64,000 nt of DNA from CAVVYW01 sp963752605 (GTDB taxonomy: Bacteria; Actinomycetota; Thermoleophilia; Solirubrobacterales; 70-9), in NCBI GenBank assembly GCA_963752605.1, contig CAVVYW010000006.1:930001-994000 (forward strand). Direction: 5' to 3'. Position 1 is the first letter of the stretch. Each line of letters opens with the position of its first letter. The notes beneath the pieces are model-generated. The model was given only the letters and a program-made list of their open reading frames with translations, was not told the origin of the DNA and did not search any database. Positions 1 through 10,152 of the stretch are shown one piece after another. The position numbers were made by a program, and so were the translations under genes.

Positions 1-137
1 TCTTGTGCGTCTTGATGTGCGGCCGGTTCGCGAGGCCGAGCTGACGACAGGTGCGGCTGCACGCGGCGCGATGTTCGTCCTCCATCATGTCGAGCCGACG
101 GTCACGGCGGGGGTTTCGAGCGTTTGACGAGGGTCAT
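1..137 (-). CDS. D-threonine aldolase / DSD1-family PLP enzyme, N-terminal part (cut by window edge)
   Basis: Only the first ~45 codons lie in the window. Reading from the ATG at 137 through two apparent frameshifts gives MTLVKR, LETPAVTV, and then RTCRQLGLANRPHIKTHK. The ending RPHxKTHK is the hallmark of the alanine-racemase-fold D-threonine aldolase / D-serine dehydratase-like family, where a lysine of this motif carries the pyridoxal phosphate. The start lies 12 bases after the dctM stop, so it is probably the last gene of the TRAP operon. This suggests the imported compound is a D- or beta-hydroxy amino acid or a related hydroxy acid (inference). The substrate cannot be told from this fragment. 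Confidence 0.6.
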
Positions 138-149
138 CGGCGATTTCCT

Positions 150-1444
150 TCACAGCCAGTTCGGCACCAGCAGCCTCGGCAGCAGCAGCACGGTGGACGG
201 CATCAGCGCGCACAGCACGATGACGACCAGCAGCGGCAGCATCATCAGATGCAGCAGCTTCTGGATGCGCATCATCGGCACGCCGGCCACCGCGCAGGCG
301 GTCATCGCGCACATGCCGAGCGGCGGCGTCAGCAGGCCGAACGACTGCGTCATCACGACGATCACGCCGAGGTGCACCGGATGGATGCCGACCTCGACGG
401 CGAGCGGATGGATGATCGGCACGAAGATCAGGATCGCCGGCAGCGCGTCCATGAACGTGCCGAGCACCACGTTGACGAACACGATCAGCAGCATGATGAC
501 GAGCTTGTCGCGCGTGAACGAGGATGAAGTCGCTGACCATGCCGGGCACCTGGTAGAACGCGAGCAGCCAGCCGAAGATCGACGCGGCGCCCAGGCAGAA
601 CAGGACCTGCGAGAACTGCACGACCGTCTCGCCGAACAGCTTCGGCAGCGCGCGCCAGCGCAGGCTGCGGAACACGACCAGCGTGACGAACAGCGCGTAC
701 ACGGCGGCGACCGACGGCCGACTCGGTCGGCGTGAACACGCCGCCGACCATGCCGACGACGATGATCACCGGCACGCCGAGCGGCCACGCCGCGGCCTTG
801 AAGCCGTCCCACACCGCGCGCATGCCGAGGAAATGCGGATGCTCGCGCGGGAAGTCGTACTTCAGCGCGAAGAAATGCGACTGCACCATCAGCGACAGGC
901 CCATCAGCATGCCGGGCAGGATGCCGCCGATCAGCAGCGCGCCGATCGACACGCCCGCCGTCGCGCCGTAGATCACCATCAGGATCGACGGCGGGATCAC
1001 CGCGCCCATCGTCGACGTGCACGCGGTCAGGCACACGGCGAAGCGCTCGTCGTAGCCGCGCCGTTTCATCGCCGGGCAGAAGATCGTGCCGATCGCCGCG
1101 GCATCCGCCGTGCTGCTGCCCGAGATGCCGGAGATGAACATGCCGACGACGACATTCACGTGCGCGAGGCCGCCGCGGAAGTGGCCGACGAGCGCCATCG
1201 CGAGCTTGACCAGGCGTTCCGAGATGCCGCCGTCGTTCATCACGTTGCCGGCGAGGAAAAAGAACGGCAGCGCGAGCAGCGTGAACGCGTTGATGCCGGT
1301 GAACATCTGCTGGACCATGACCATCGTCGGCAGGTCGGCGATCCAGATGACGAGCAGCGAGCACAGCAGCAGCGCGAACGAGATCGGGACGCCGACGAGC
1401 AGCGCCAGCGTCAGCGAGACCAGCAGCACCGTCAGCGGATGCAT
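150..1444 (-). CDS. dctM: TRAP transporter large permease subunit (DctM family), frameshifted
   Basis: Large membrane subunit of a tripartite ATP-independent periplasmic transporter, which drives solute uptake with the ion gradient. The protein begins MHPLTVLLVSLTLALLVGVP and contains the typical stretch FFLAGNVMNDGGISERLVKLA and GISGSSTADAAAIGT, then PPSILMVIYG. Frame breaks fall near 720 and 530; the three segments join into about 430 residues, the normal family length, ending LLLPRLLVPNWL. Its ATG overlaps the stop of the small subunit (ATGA), which means translational coupling. Substrate is unknown; the aldolase-like gene downstream and the GntR regulator upstream suggest a hydroxy or amino acid. 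Confidence 0.9.
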
Positions 1445-1958
1445 CAGCGCTCGCCCGGTGCAGGATGCTGCCGGCAGTCGCGCACGAGGTCCGGCACGAT
1501 GGCCAGCAGCATCAGCAGCGCCGAGACGGGGATGATGATCGTGGGCACGAACAGCGTGATGCCGAGCGCCGGCGACATGCGCTGCAGGCTCAGCACCGAG
1601 AACTGCCACCCGTAGACGAGCATGACCACCGACGATGACGAGCATCGAGAGGTCGACGACCAGCCCGCGCAGACCTGCGGCGCGGCCGCGCAAGCGGTCC
1701 TCGAAAGACGTCGAACGCGAAGTGCGTGCGCCGCCACGACGTGATGGCCGCGCCGATGAACACGCACCAGATGAACGCGAACAGCGACAGCTCCTCGCCC
1801 CAGAGGAACGAGGTGGCGAAGACGTAGCGCAGGACGACCTGGATGAAGACGCCGAGCGTGATGAACGCCAGCAGCCCGGCAAGCAGGAGCAGCAGGACGC
1901 GTTCCAGCCTGCCGAGCAACGCTCTCCACGCGTCTACTTCGCCGTGCGCGCGCACCAT
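1444..1958 (-). CDS. dctQ: TRAP transporter small permease subunit (DctQ family), frameshifted
   Basis: Small four-helix membrane subunit that docks the large permease. The readable N-terminal half contains LLLLLAGLLAFITLGVFIQV, followed by LRYVFATSFLWGEELSLFAF and ITSWRRTHFAFDVF, all standard DctQ signatures. One frame break near 1690 leads into VVMLVYGWQFSVLS and the last helix LALIVPD-like segment. Length after repair is about 171 residues, as expected. The chosen start is the ATG at 1958. In the deposited sequence this frame runs straight on from the end of dctP without a stop between them, which is either a true fusion or, more likely, another indel. Confidence 0.85.
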
Positions 1959-2941
1959 CTCGAGCAGGTCGGCGGCCTTCAGCTCCTTCGCGAGCTCGTC
2001 CTGGATCGGCGCGATCAGCGCGACGAACTTCGCCTTGTCGGGCGCGGTCAGCACGGCGCCCTTCGACTTCAGCCGGTCGGCCGCGGCGGCGACGAACTCG
2101 GCGTCCTTCTTGCGCTCGTGCACCGAGGCTTCGGCCGCCGCGTCGAGCACGATCTTCTGCAGGTCGGGCGGCAGGCTCGCGAGCTTCTTCTCGTTGATGT
2201 AGCAGCCCCGAAAGGCTGCGCTGATGCTCGGTCTGCGAGATGAACTTCGCGGCCTCGTAGTGCTTGTTCGAGTCGACGACGGCGAGCCCGTTTTCGGCCG
2301 CGTCGAGCACGCCGGACTGCAGCGCCTGGTACACCTCGCCGAAGTTCATCGGCGTCGGGATCGCGCCGAACGTGCTCCAGACCTTCACCTCGACCGGGTT
2401 GTTCTGCACGCGGATCTTCACGCCCTTCAGATCGTCGGGGCTGGCGACCGAGCCCTTGCGGCTGTAGATGTTGCGCACACCCGCCGAGTAGAAGCCGATC
2501 AGCTTGATGCCGAGGTTCTTGCTCGCGATGAGGTCGTCGATGCGCTTGACGAACTTCGGATCGTTGACGACGCGCTCGAAGTGCGGCAGGTCCTGGAACA
2601 GGTAGGCGACGCTGAACAGGCCGAGCTCGGGAATCGACGGTCGCCGCATTGGGCGCGTTCGCGCAGATCATGTCGATCGAGCCGAGCCGCACGCCCTCGA
2701 CCATCGCGACCTCGGACGCCAAGCTGCGCGGCCGGGAAGACATCGACGCGGATCTTGCCCTGGCTGCGCTCTTCGACGAGCTTCTTGAACATCTGGTGGC
2801 CCTCGTCGTACATGCTGCCGAGCGGCTGGTCGTGGCCCATGCGCAGGCGGATTTCCTGCGCGAGCGCCTGGCGGCGGGAAGCGCGAAGGCGACGGCGGCG
2901 AACGCTGCGAACAGGCTGCGGGTCAAGCGACGCATCGTCAT
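1934..2941 (-). CDS. dctP: TRAP transporter periplasmic solute-binding protein (DctP family), frameshifted
   Basis: Periplasmic receptor of the TRAP system. It starts MTMRRLTRSLFAAFAAVAFA, a Sec signal peptide. Segments in three frames give MGHDQPLGSMYDEGHQMFKK, then GKIRVDVFPAAQLG, then LKGVKIRVQNNPVEVKVW and FGAIPTPMNFGEVYQALQSG. The last two carry the conserved arginine (KIRVQ) and the family core GAxPxPMxFxEVYxALQxGxxD that contact the substrate carboxylate. About four frame breaks fall near 2865, 2720, 2645 and 2215. The end is uncertain: a TAG at 1936-1934 in a shifted frame would close it at the usual length (~335 residues). First gene of a dctP-dctQ-dctM operon. Confidence 0.88.
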
Positions 2942-3070
2942 CTCCTCCGGGTGGACCGGCGATTTGTCATCATTATGATAATACGATGCCTAAGTGCTTG
3001 TCAAGCGGACAAGACGTGTTCGGCGGCTGATCCTAGTCGATTGATATGATTTATCAGGACGCCCCTTTCC
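2942..3070. promoter_or_regulatory. Divergent control region between TRAP operon and GntR regulator
   Basis: This gap is AT-rich against its surroundings and holds three inverted repeats: ATCAT-T-ATGAT at 2969-2979, CTTGTC-AAGCG-GACAAG at 2997-3013, and TGATA-TGATT-TATCA at 3042-3056. FadR/FCD-type GntR proteins bind short palindromes of this kind between their own gene and the operon they control. The second repeat (TTGTC with a five-base spacer and GACAA) most resembles such an operator. Which repeat is bound is inference. Confidence 0.55.
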
Positions 3071-3838
3071 ATGCGTGCTGCGCCGCCGCGCAAGCGCAAT
3101 CTGTTCACCCACGTCGTGGAGGAGCTCGGCAGCCGGATCGTTCGCGGCGAGCTCGAAGCCCGGCGACGGGCTGCCGAACGAGGCCGATCTCGGTCGCGAG
3201 TTCCGGGCCAGCCGCTCGGTCGTGCGCGAGGCGGTGAAGACGCTGGCCGCGAAGGGCCTGCTCGAGGCTCGGCCGCGGATCGGTACCCGCGTGCTCGAGC
3301 CGACGCACTGGAACCTGCTCGACCTCGACGTGCTCGGCTGGCGCTACGCGACGATGCCGCGCGACGCAGTTCTTTCGCGAGCTGTTCGAGATCCGGCGGA
3401 TGATCGAGCCGAACGCCGCCGCGCTCGCGGCCGAGCGCGCCAGCGACGAGGAAATCGCCGCGCTCGACGCGATGCGTATACCGCGATGCAGGCGGCCGAC
3501 CATGCGAGCGACGCCGCGATCGATGCCGACATGCGCTTTCACCGCGCGATGCTCGACTGCTCGCACAACGAGCTGCTGGTGCAGATGGGCGGCGTGATCG
3601 CGTCGGGCTGCTGGTCAGCTTTCGGATCTCGAGCCATTCGTACGGCATTCGCTGCCGAAGCACGGCGACGTGCTCGACGCGATCCGCCGCCACGACGCGG
3701 ACGGCGCGCGCGCGGCGATGGAGCAGTTGCTCAGTCGGCACGCGCGAGTTCCTCGAGCGCGAGCTCGAGGGCGCGGCGCAAAGGGATCGTGAGGCGAGCA
3801 GCGGCTCGCCGGCATTGGTGCCCGCAGCAAGCCGCTGA
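3071..3838 (+). CDS. GntR-family transcriptional regulator with FCD ligand domain, frameshifted
   Basis: The N-terminal winged helix-turn-helix reads NLFTHVVEELGSRIVRGEL, then PGDGLPNEADLGREF and SRSVVREAVKTLAAKGLLEA, a classical GntR DNA-binding domain. It is followed by the all-alpha FCD domain: FFRELFEIRRMIEPNAAALA, ADMRFHRAMLDCSHNELL, and the C-terminal histidine region. About four indels break the frame (near 3160, 3370, 3475 and 3620). After repair the protein ends EGAAQRDREASSGSPALVP at a TGA at 3836-3838, roughly 255 residues. FCD regulators usually sense small organic acids and repress a neighbouring catabolic operon; here the divergent TRAP genes are the obvious target. Confidence 0.85.
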
Positions 3839-3845
3839 AGCGAGC

Positions 3846-5127
3846 TCACGCGGCGCAGCTGCGAAAACCGATATAGATGTCGTCGCGCTCGGGCAGGTAG
3901 AAGTTGCGGTACTTCGGATGCCGCATGCGCGAGCGCGTCGCGAACGATGCGCCGCGCACCGCCTTGTGCGTGCCGAACCACGGCTCGGAATAGTCGCGGT
4001 ACGGGTCGGCGCTGAAGCCCGGGTACGGGCGAAAGCTGCTCGCCGTCCACTCCCACGCCTCGCCCCAGTGGAAGCCGCGCGTCGCACCGGCGCAGGCCGC
4101 GACCTCCCATTCCACTTCGGTCGGCAGGCGCCGCCCGGCCCAGCGGCACCAGGCATCGGCCTCGTGCCAGCTCAGGTGCATGGCGGGCAGCGCCATCGGC
4201 ACGCGCACCAGCTGTCCGAAACGGCGCGCGAGCACACCTTGGCGCAACTGCTCGACGTGGCGAGGCGTACGCCTGCCGCTGCGCTGCAGCCACTGCCAAC
4301 CCGCGGGTTGCCACCAGCGCTGCTCGTCGTAGCCGCCGTCCTCGACGAACTCGGCGTATTGCGCCCAGCTCACCGGCTGCGCGTCGACCTCGAACTCCGG
4401 CACCGCGACCTCGTGCGCCCACTTCTCGTTGTCGAACACGAAGCCGCCGTCGTGCGGCGCGACGTCGATCTGCTCGTGCGAGCGGCCCGGCCTTTCGATG
4501 CCGAGCCGCCAGCGCGTCGCGGGGAAGAGCAGCGGCTCGCGCGCGGCGTGCGGCGTCATGATCGGCAACAGGTCGCCCATCCGCGCTGCGCCGAAGTCGA
4601 GCGTCTGCGCCATGTAGGTGAAGCGCCTCGCCGTGCATGTCTTCGTGGAACAGCGCGAGCCTGTAGAAGTACAACGCGTCGTCGCTCGCGGGCGCATCGG
4701 TGGCCGCGCTGTCGAGCAATTCGAGCGTCGTGTTCAGCGTCTCGAGCAGGTACTGCTTGGTCGCGGCGAGCCCGGGCAGGTCGAGCTGCCAGCGCGAGTC
4801 GTGCGGCACGTTCGACGAGTCGTACCAGCGGTCCGCGCTCGGCTCGATCGACGCGAGCTTCGGCGCGAACGGGTCGCAGCGAGCTCCGCGCTGGCGCTGC
4901 ACGTTGCGCGCGATCCAGTATTCCTGGAACCAGCCGACGTGACCGAGCTCCCACAGCGGCGGATTCAGCTCGGCCATCAGCGGCACCGTGAAGCCCTGCG
5001 CCGCGAGCGCCTCCTCCCACACCGAGAAAAGGCGCAACGTATGATTGCGCGCATCGATCAGCGCAAGCGACAGCACATCCTTGCTGGCTTCGCGCAAGCG
5101 GGGCGATTCGATGACTGGGAGGTCGAT
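3846..5127 (-). CDS. senA: Selenoneine synthase SenA (EgtB-like), one frameshift
   Basis: Iron-dependent EgtB/formylglycine-generating-type enzyme. In the senABC pathway it joins hercynine to a selenosugar oxidatively, giving selenoneine. The N-terminal DinB-like half has LWELGHVGWFQEYW and LFHEDMHGEA, i.e. the three-histidine iron site (H, then HxxxHxE). The C-terminal FGE-sulfatase domain has QPVSWAQYAEFVEDGGYDE, HLSWHEADAWCRWAGRRLP and GEAWEWTASSF. One frame break lies near 4620. The start is unclear: the best Shine-Dalgarno (AGGAG, 5139-5135) precedes an ATC at 5127; in-frame alternatives are TTG at 5097 and GTG at 5076. Assignment as SenA rather than EgtB rests on the neighbouring senB and selD-like genes. 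No hercynine methyltransferase (egtD) is in the window. Confidence 0.85.
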
Positions 5128-5130
5128 GGT

Positions 5131-6131
5131 GTGTCTCCTGTGAAGTCCGCGCCGCACGTCATCATCGCGAGCCCGGCGCTGGCCGCGGCGAACAACGGCA
5201 ACTGGCAGACAGCGTACCGCTGGTCGCGCATGCTCGCAGACGATTATCGGGTCAGCTTGCTGCCGCAGTGGCGCGGCGTCGAAGACGGCGACGCCGACGC
5301 GCTGATCGCGCTGCATGCGCGGCGCAGCGCAGCGTCGATCGCCGCGTGGGCGCGCCACTGGCCGAAGCGGCCGCTGATCGTCGTGCTGACCGGCACCGAC
5401 CTGTACCGCGACATCCGCAGCGACGCCGATGCGCAACGCTCGCTCGCGCAGGCGACGCAGCTCGTCGTGCTGCAGGAACACGGTCCGCTCGAGCTGCCGG
5501 CCGAGCACCGCGCGAAGTGCGTCGTGATCTTCCAGTCGGCGTCACGCCTGCAGCCGGGCGCGCGGCCGTCGCGCCATCTGCAGGTGGTGATGGCCGGCCA
5601 TCTGCGCAGCGAGAAAGATCCGCTGACCTACCTGCGCGCGGTGCAGCGACTTCAGTCGCGCGACGACCTGCGCTTCGAGCACATCGGCCGCGCGCTCGAG
5701 CCGCCGTCGCCGACGCGGCGCAGGCGACCGCGCAGCAGTGCTCACACTACCGCTGGCACGGCGAGCTGTCGCACGGGCAGACGCGACAACGCATCAAGCA
5801 CGCGCACGTGCTCGTGAACGCGAGCGTGATGGAAGGCGGCGCGCAGGTCGTCATCGAGGCAGTGCAAAGCGACACCGCGGTGCTCGTGTCGCGCATCGGC
5901 GGTCACATCGGCCTGCTCGGCGAGGCGCATCCGGGCTTCTTCGACGCCGGCGACGACGCCACGCTCGCGGCGCTGGTCGAGCGCTGCCGCGACGAGCCGG
6001 CGTTCCTGCAGGCGCTGCTCGACCACGGCGCCGGGCGGGCCTCGTTGTTCAGCCCCGACCTCGAACGCACGCGCCTCCTACACTTGATGCAACACGCATT
6101 GCAAAGCCAACCGCTGGAGCTCGAGCCATGA
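5131..6131 (+). CDS. senB: Selenosugar synthase SenB (glycosyltransferase), one frameshift
   Basis: GT-B fold glycosyltransferase. In the sen pathway SenB uses selenophosphate and a UDP-sugar to form the 1-seleno-sugar that SenA consumes. The start of the protein, KSAPHVIIASPALAAANNGN followed by WQTAYRW, is characteristic of this family, as are LIVVLTGTDLYRDI, VMAGHLRSEKDPLTYLRAV and NASVMEGGAQVVIEAVQ. GTG at 5131 is chosen because GGGAGGT at 5117-5123 is well spaced; GTG at 5140 is an alternative. The frame breaks near 5710. The stop overlaps the next ATG (ATGA), so senB and the selD-like gene are translationally coupled. It diverges from senA with almost no intergenic space. Confidence 0.87.
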
Positions 6132-7199
6132 ACGCACCACCGCCGATCGACGCGACGACACCGCCCCGCCTCACCTCGCTGTCGCACGGCGGCGGCTGCG
6201 GCTGCAAGATCGCGCCGGGTGTGCTGTCCGACATCCTGAAGCGGCACCAAAGGCATGCCGATGCCGCCGCAACTGCTGGTGGGCATCGAGACCGCCGACG
6301 ATGCCGCGGTGTACCAGCTCAACGACGAGCAGGCGCTGATCGCGACCACCGACTTCTTCATGCCGATCGTCGACGACCCCTACGACTTCGGCCGCATCGC
6401 CGCCACCAACGCGATCAGCGACGTCTACGCGATGGGCGGCACGCCGATCATGGCGCTCGCGCTCGTGGGCATGCCGATCAACGTGCTGCCGGTCGAGACG
6501 ATCGCGCGCATCCTCGAAGGCGGCGAAAGCGTGTGCAGCGAAGCCGGCATCCCGATCGCCGGCGGCCACACGATCGATTCGGTGGAGGCGATCTACGGGC
6601 TCGTCGTGATGGGGCTCGTGCACCCGAAGAAGGTCAAGCGCAACGCCGATGCAAAAGCCGGCGATGTGCTCGTGCTCGGCAAGCCGATCGGCGTGGGCGT
6701 GCTGTCGGCCGCGCTGAAGAAGGATGCGCTCGACGCCGACGGCTACCGCCGCATGATCGAGACGACGACGAAGCTCAACAAGCCGGGCACCGAGCTCGCG
6801 GCGCTGTCGGGCGTGCACGCGCTGACCGACGTGACCGGCTTCGGGCTCGCGGGACACAGCCTGGAGCTGGCGCGCGGCGCGGGCGTCGGCATCCGCATCG
6901 ACTGGGCGAAAGTGCCGCTGCTGCCGGGCGTGCGCGAGCTCGCCGCGCAGGGCGTCGTCACCGGTGCCTCGGGGCGCAACTGGGCCGGCTACGGTGCCGA
7001 CGTGTCGTTGCCCGAGGGCTTCACGCCCGCCGATCGGGCGCTGCTCACCGACCCGCAGACGAGCGGCGGCCTGCTGGTGTCATGCGATGCGCAATCCGCG
7101 CCGGACGTGCTCGCGCTGTTCAGGCGGCACGGCTTCGATGCTGCTTCGGTCATCGGTGAGGTGACCGCACGACCGGGCGGCCGACTCACCGTCGCCTGA
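6128..7199 (+). CDS. senC: Selenophosphate synthase (SelD-like, SenC), one frameshift
   Basis: Makes selenophosphate from selenide and ATP. The catalytic motif HGGGCGCKI is present with Cys24 and Lys27 (TGC codon, not selenocysteine). It is followed, after a frame break near 6247, by GMPMPPQLLVGIETADDAAV and LIATTDFFMPIVDDPYDFG, the aspartates that bind Mg-ATP, then FGLAGHSLELARGA and LLTDPQTSGGLLVSC. Length after repair is about 357 residues. As the third gene of a senA / senB-senC locus it most likely supplies selenophosphate for the selenosugar. It may also serve selenocysteine or 2-selenouridine synthesis if the genome has those pathways, so selD is an acceptable alternative name. Confidence 0.88.
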
Positions 7200-7289
7200 G
7201 CTCGCCCGGCCGACAGGCCGGCTCGTGAATCATGCTGGAGCCCCTTCTCGGAGGGGGGCTGGGGGGAGCCGTGCATTCAGCGCCAGCGC
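7200..7289. repeat. GC-rich hairpin element between convergent senC and folE2
   Basis: Holds CCGGCC-GACA-GGCCGG at about 7206-7221 and an imperfect AGCCCC/GGGGCT hairpin near 7239-7260. Read on the minus strand it begins just after the folE2 stop and resembles, loosely, the C-rich start of the dispersed repeat at 28391 and 41862. It may act as a bidirectional transcription end; there is no T-tract. Confidence 0.35.
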
Positions 7290-8091
7290 TTAGCGTCTTA
7301 TAGACGCATAGGCGCTGTGCGCGTGGATCGACTCGAAGTTCTCGACGTCGACACTGTAGCGGCCGACGCGCGCGTCGGCATTCAGCCGCAGCGCGACGTC
7401 GCGCACCAGGTCCTCGACGAACTTCGGGTTCTCGTAGGCGCGCTCGGTGATCCACTTCTCGTCGGCGCGCTTGAGCAGCGGCCAGATCTCGCTCGACGCG
7501 GCTGTCCTCGGCGAAGCGCACCAGCTCGCTCCAGCCGATCGTCTGCGAGCAGCTCGACGCCGGATCGTCACCATGCGAGCGCTGGTTGTGCGCGCCGTAG
7601 TCGGAGATCTCCTTCGAGCACGGGCACAGCGCTCTTCACCGGCACCACGACCTCGGCCCAGATCGACGTCTGGCGCCGGCCGCGCGTCTCGGCGACCCAG
7701 CGGCCCTGGTAGTCGAGCAGGCTCTCGACGCCCGACACCGGCGCACGCTTGCGCAGGAAGAACGGAAAGCGCGCCTCGATGCGGCCTTCGCTCGCGTTGC
7801 AGCTTGGCGAGCATCGCGCCGAGCTGCGCTGCGCAGCGCGGCGCTGTCGAGCGGCGCCGTCGAGCGCGTCGAGCCAGGCGACGAAGCGCGACATGTGCGT
7901 GCCCTTCTGCTCGGCCGGCAGCGCCACGTCGAGGTCCCACTGCGCGACGGTCGGCAGCTGCGCCTTGCCGATCGCGCAGCGTGCAGCGGATAGCGCACGT
8001 CCTTCACGCCGACGCGCTGGATCGCGAGGTGGCGCTCGTCGCGCGCGCTTTGCGTGTCGGGGATGTGCAGCGCGTCTTTCAGGTTGGTCAT
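7290..8091 (-). CDS. folE2: GTP cyclohydrolase FolE2 (type IB), frameshifted
   Basis: Converts GTP to 7,8-dihydroneopterin triphosphate, the first step of folate (and queuosine/biopterin) synthesis. Recognised from DTQSARDERHLAIQRVGVKD with VRYP, then AQWDLDVALPAEQKGTHMSR, FPFFLRKRAPVSGVESLLDY, and the end ENPKFVEDLVRDVALRLN through VDVENFESIHAHSAYA, all typical of FolE2 and absent from FolE1. Four or five frame breaks lie between 7500 and 7990. Repaired length is about 267 residues, as usual. FolE2 enzymes use metals other than zinc and often replace FolE under zinc limitation. Last gene of the xseB-ispA-dxs-folE2 run; the gap from dxs is 27 bases. Confidence 0.87.
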
Positions 8092-8118
8092 GGTTCAAGG
8101 GGCGGCAGCGAATCGAGC

Positions 8119-10123
8119 CTAACGCGCCCGCGGCAAGGATGCAGTCGCAAGGATGACACCAAAGCGACCTCGGTGCCGCACACGGGTTTCTCGCGGTTCG
8201 CGCTCGCCGCTCAGCTGTTGACCGCCGGCCGTCACCAGCGCCGGCCGTGGCGCCGAAGCGGCTCAGGATCGACTGCTCGATGCCGGCCGCGTCCAGCCCG
8301 AACAGCGACAGCAGCTTGGCCGGATCGCCATGCTCGATGAACTCGTCGGGCAGGCCGAGCGTGCAGCACCGGCGTCGTCGATGCCGCCTCGGCGGCAGCG
8401 CCTCGAGCACGGCGCTGCCGGCGCCGCCCATGCACGCAGCCTTCCTCGACCGTGACGAGCGCGTCGTGCGTGCGCGCCAGCTCGGCGACCAGTGCGACAT
8501 CGAGCGGCTTGACGAAGCGCATGTTGGCCACCGTCGCATCGAGCTTGGCGGCCGCGTCCAGCGCCGGATACAGCAAGGTGCCGAAGGCCAGGATCGCGAT
8601 CCGCTGGCCGCTGCCGCGCGCAGCTCGCGCGCCGGATCTCGCCATGCCGGCAGGATTCGCTCAGTCGTGCGCTCCACCGCCACGCCGGCGCCGGCGCCGC
8701 GCGGGTAGCGCACCGCGCACCGGATGGTCCTGCCGGAACGCGGTCGTCAGGCGCCTGCCGGCATTCGTTTTCGTCGGCCGGCGTCGAGCAGGCTCATGTT
8801 CGGGATGCAGCGCAGGTAGGCGATGTCGAAGGCGCCGGCATGGGTCGCGCCGTCGGCGCCGACGAGGCCGGCGCGGTCGAGCGCGAACACGACCGGCAGG
8901 TTCTGGATCGCCACGTCGTGGATCAGCTGGTCGTAGGCGCGCTGCAGGAAGGTCGAGTAGATCGCGACCACCGGCTTCAGCCCTTCGCAGGCCAGGCCGG
9001 CGGCGAAGGTCACCGCGTGCTGCTCGGCGATGCCGACGTCGTAGTAGCGCTTCGGAAAGCGCTTCTCGAACTCGACCATGCCCGAGCCTTCGCGCATCGC
9101 CGGCGTGATGCCGACCAGGCGCTCGTCGTGCGCGGCCATGTCGCACAGCCACTGGCCGAACACCTGCGTGAAGGTCGTCTTCGGCGGCGTCGCCGGCTTG
9201 ATGCAGCCCGACCGCCGGGATCGAACTTGCCGGGCCCGTGGTAGTTGACCGGGTCGGCCTCGGCGAGCTTGTAGCCGTAGCCCTTCTTCGTGACCACGTG
9301 CAGGAACTGCGGGCCCTTCAGGTCGCGCAGGTTCTCGAGCGTCGGGATCAGCGAATCGAGGTCGTGGCCGTCGATCGGGCCGACGTAGTTGAAGCCGAAC
9401 TCCTCGAAGATCGTGCCCGGCACGACCATGCCCTTGGCGTGCTCCTCGAAGCGGCGCGCCAGCTCGAACAGCGGCGGCGCGTTCTTCAGCACGTTCTTCG
9501 CGGTGTCGCGCGCGGCGGCGTAGAACTTGCCGCTCATCAGGCGCGCCAGGTAGCGGTTCAGCGCGCCGACCGGCGGCGAGATCGACATGTCGTTGTCGTT
9601 GAGCACGACCAGCATGTCGGCATGCGAGCACGCCGGCGTTGTTCAGCGCCTCGAACGCCATGCCGGCGCTCATCGCGCCGTCGCCGATCACCGCCACCGC
9701 CTTGCGGTCTCGCCCTTCGAGCTTGGCGGCGACCGCCATGCCGAGCGCCGCCGAGATCGAGGTCGACGAATGCGCGGTGCCGAAGGTGTCGTACTCGCTC
9801 TCGTCGCGGCGCGGAAAGCCGGAGATGCCGCCGAGCTGGCGCAGCGTGCGCCATGCGCTCGCGCCGGCCGGTGAGGATCTTGTGCGGATAGGTCTGGTGG
9901 CCGACGTCCCAGACGATGCGGTCGTGCGGCGTGTCGAAGACGTAGTGCAGCGCGATCGTCAGCTCGACCGTGCCGAGGTTCGACGACAGGTGGCCGCCGG
10001 TCTGCGAGACGCTGTGCAGCACGAACTCGCGCAGCTCGGCCGCCAGTTGCGGCAGCTCGGCTGCGCGAGAGCTGGCGCAGGTCGGCCGGGCTGTCGATCG
10101 TATTCGAGCAGCGATTTGTTCAT
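8119..10123 (-). CDS. dxs: 1-deoxy-D-xylulose-5-phosphate synthase, heavily frameshifted
   Basis: First enzyme of the non-mevalonate isoprenoid pathway (pyruvate plus glyceraldehyde 3-phosphate, thiamine diphosphate dependent). Fragments in all three frames tile the whole protein: MNKSLLEYDRQP, SQTGGHLSSNLGTVELTIAL, DVGHQTYPHKILTGRRE, the cofactor motif GDGAMSAGMAFEALNNAG, NYVGPIDGHDLDSLIPTLEN, EQHAVTFAAGLACEGLKPVV, DRAGLVGADGATHAGAFD and VTVEEGCVH. About eight indels break it. After the last one the protein ends RFGVILATASLPRAR at the TAG 8121-8119. Because this is normally essential, the breaks are read as sequence error. ispA lies 29 bases upstream. Confidence 0.9.
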
Positions 10124-10152
10124 GGCACTCCTCCTTCGGGAAGCTCGTCGTC

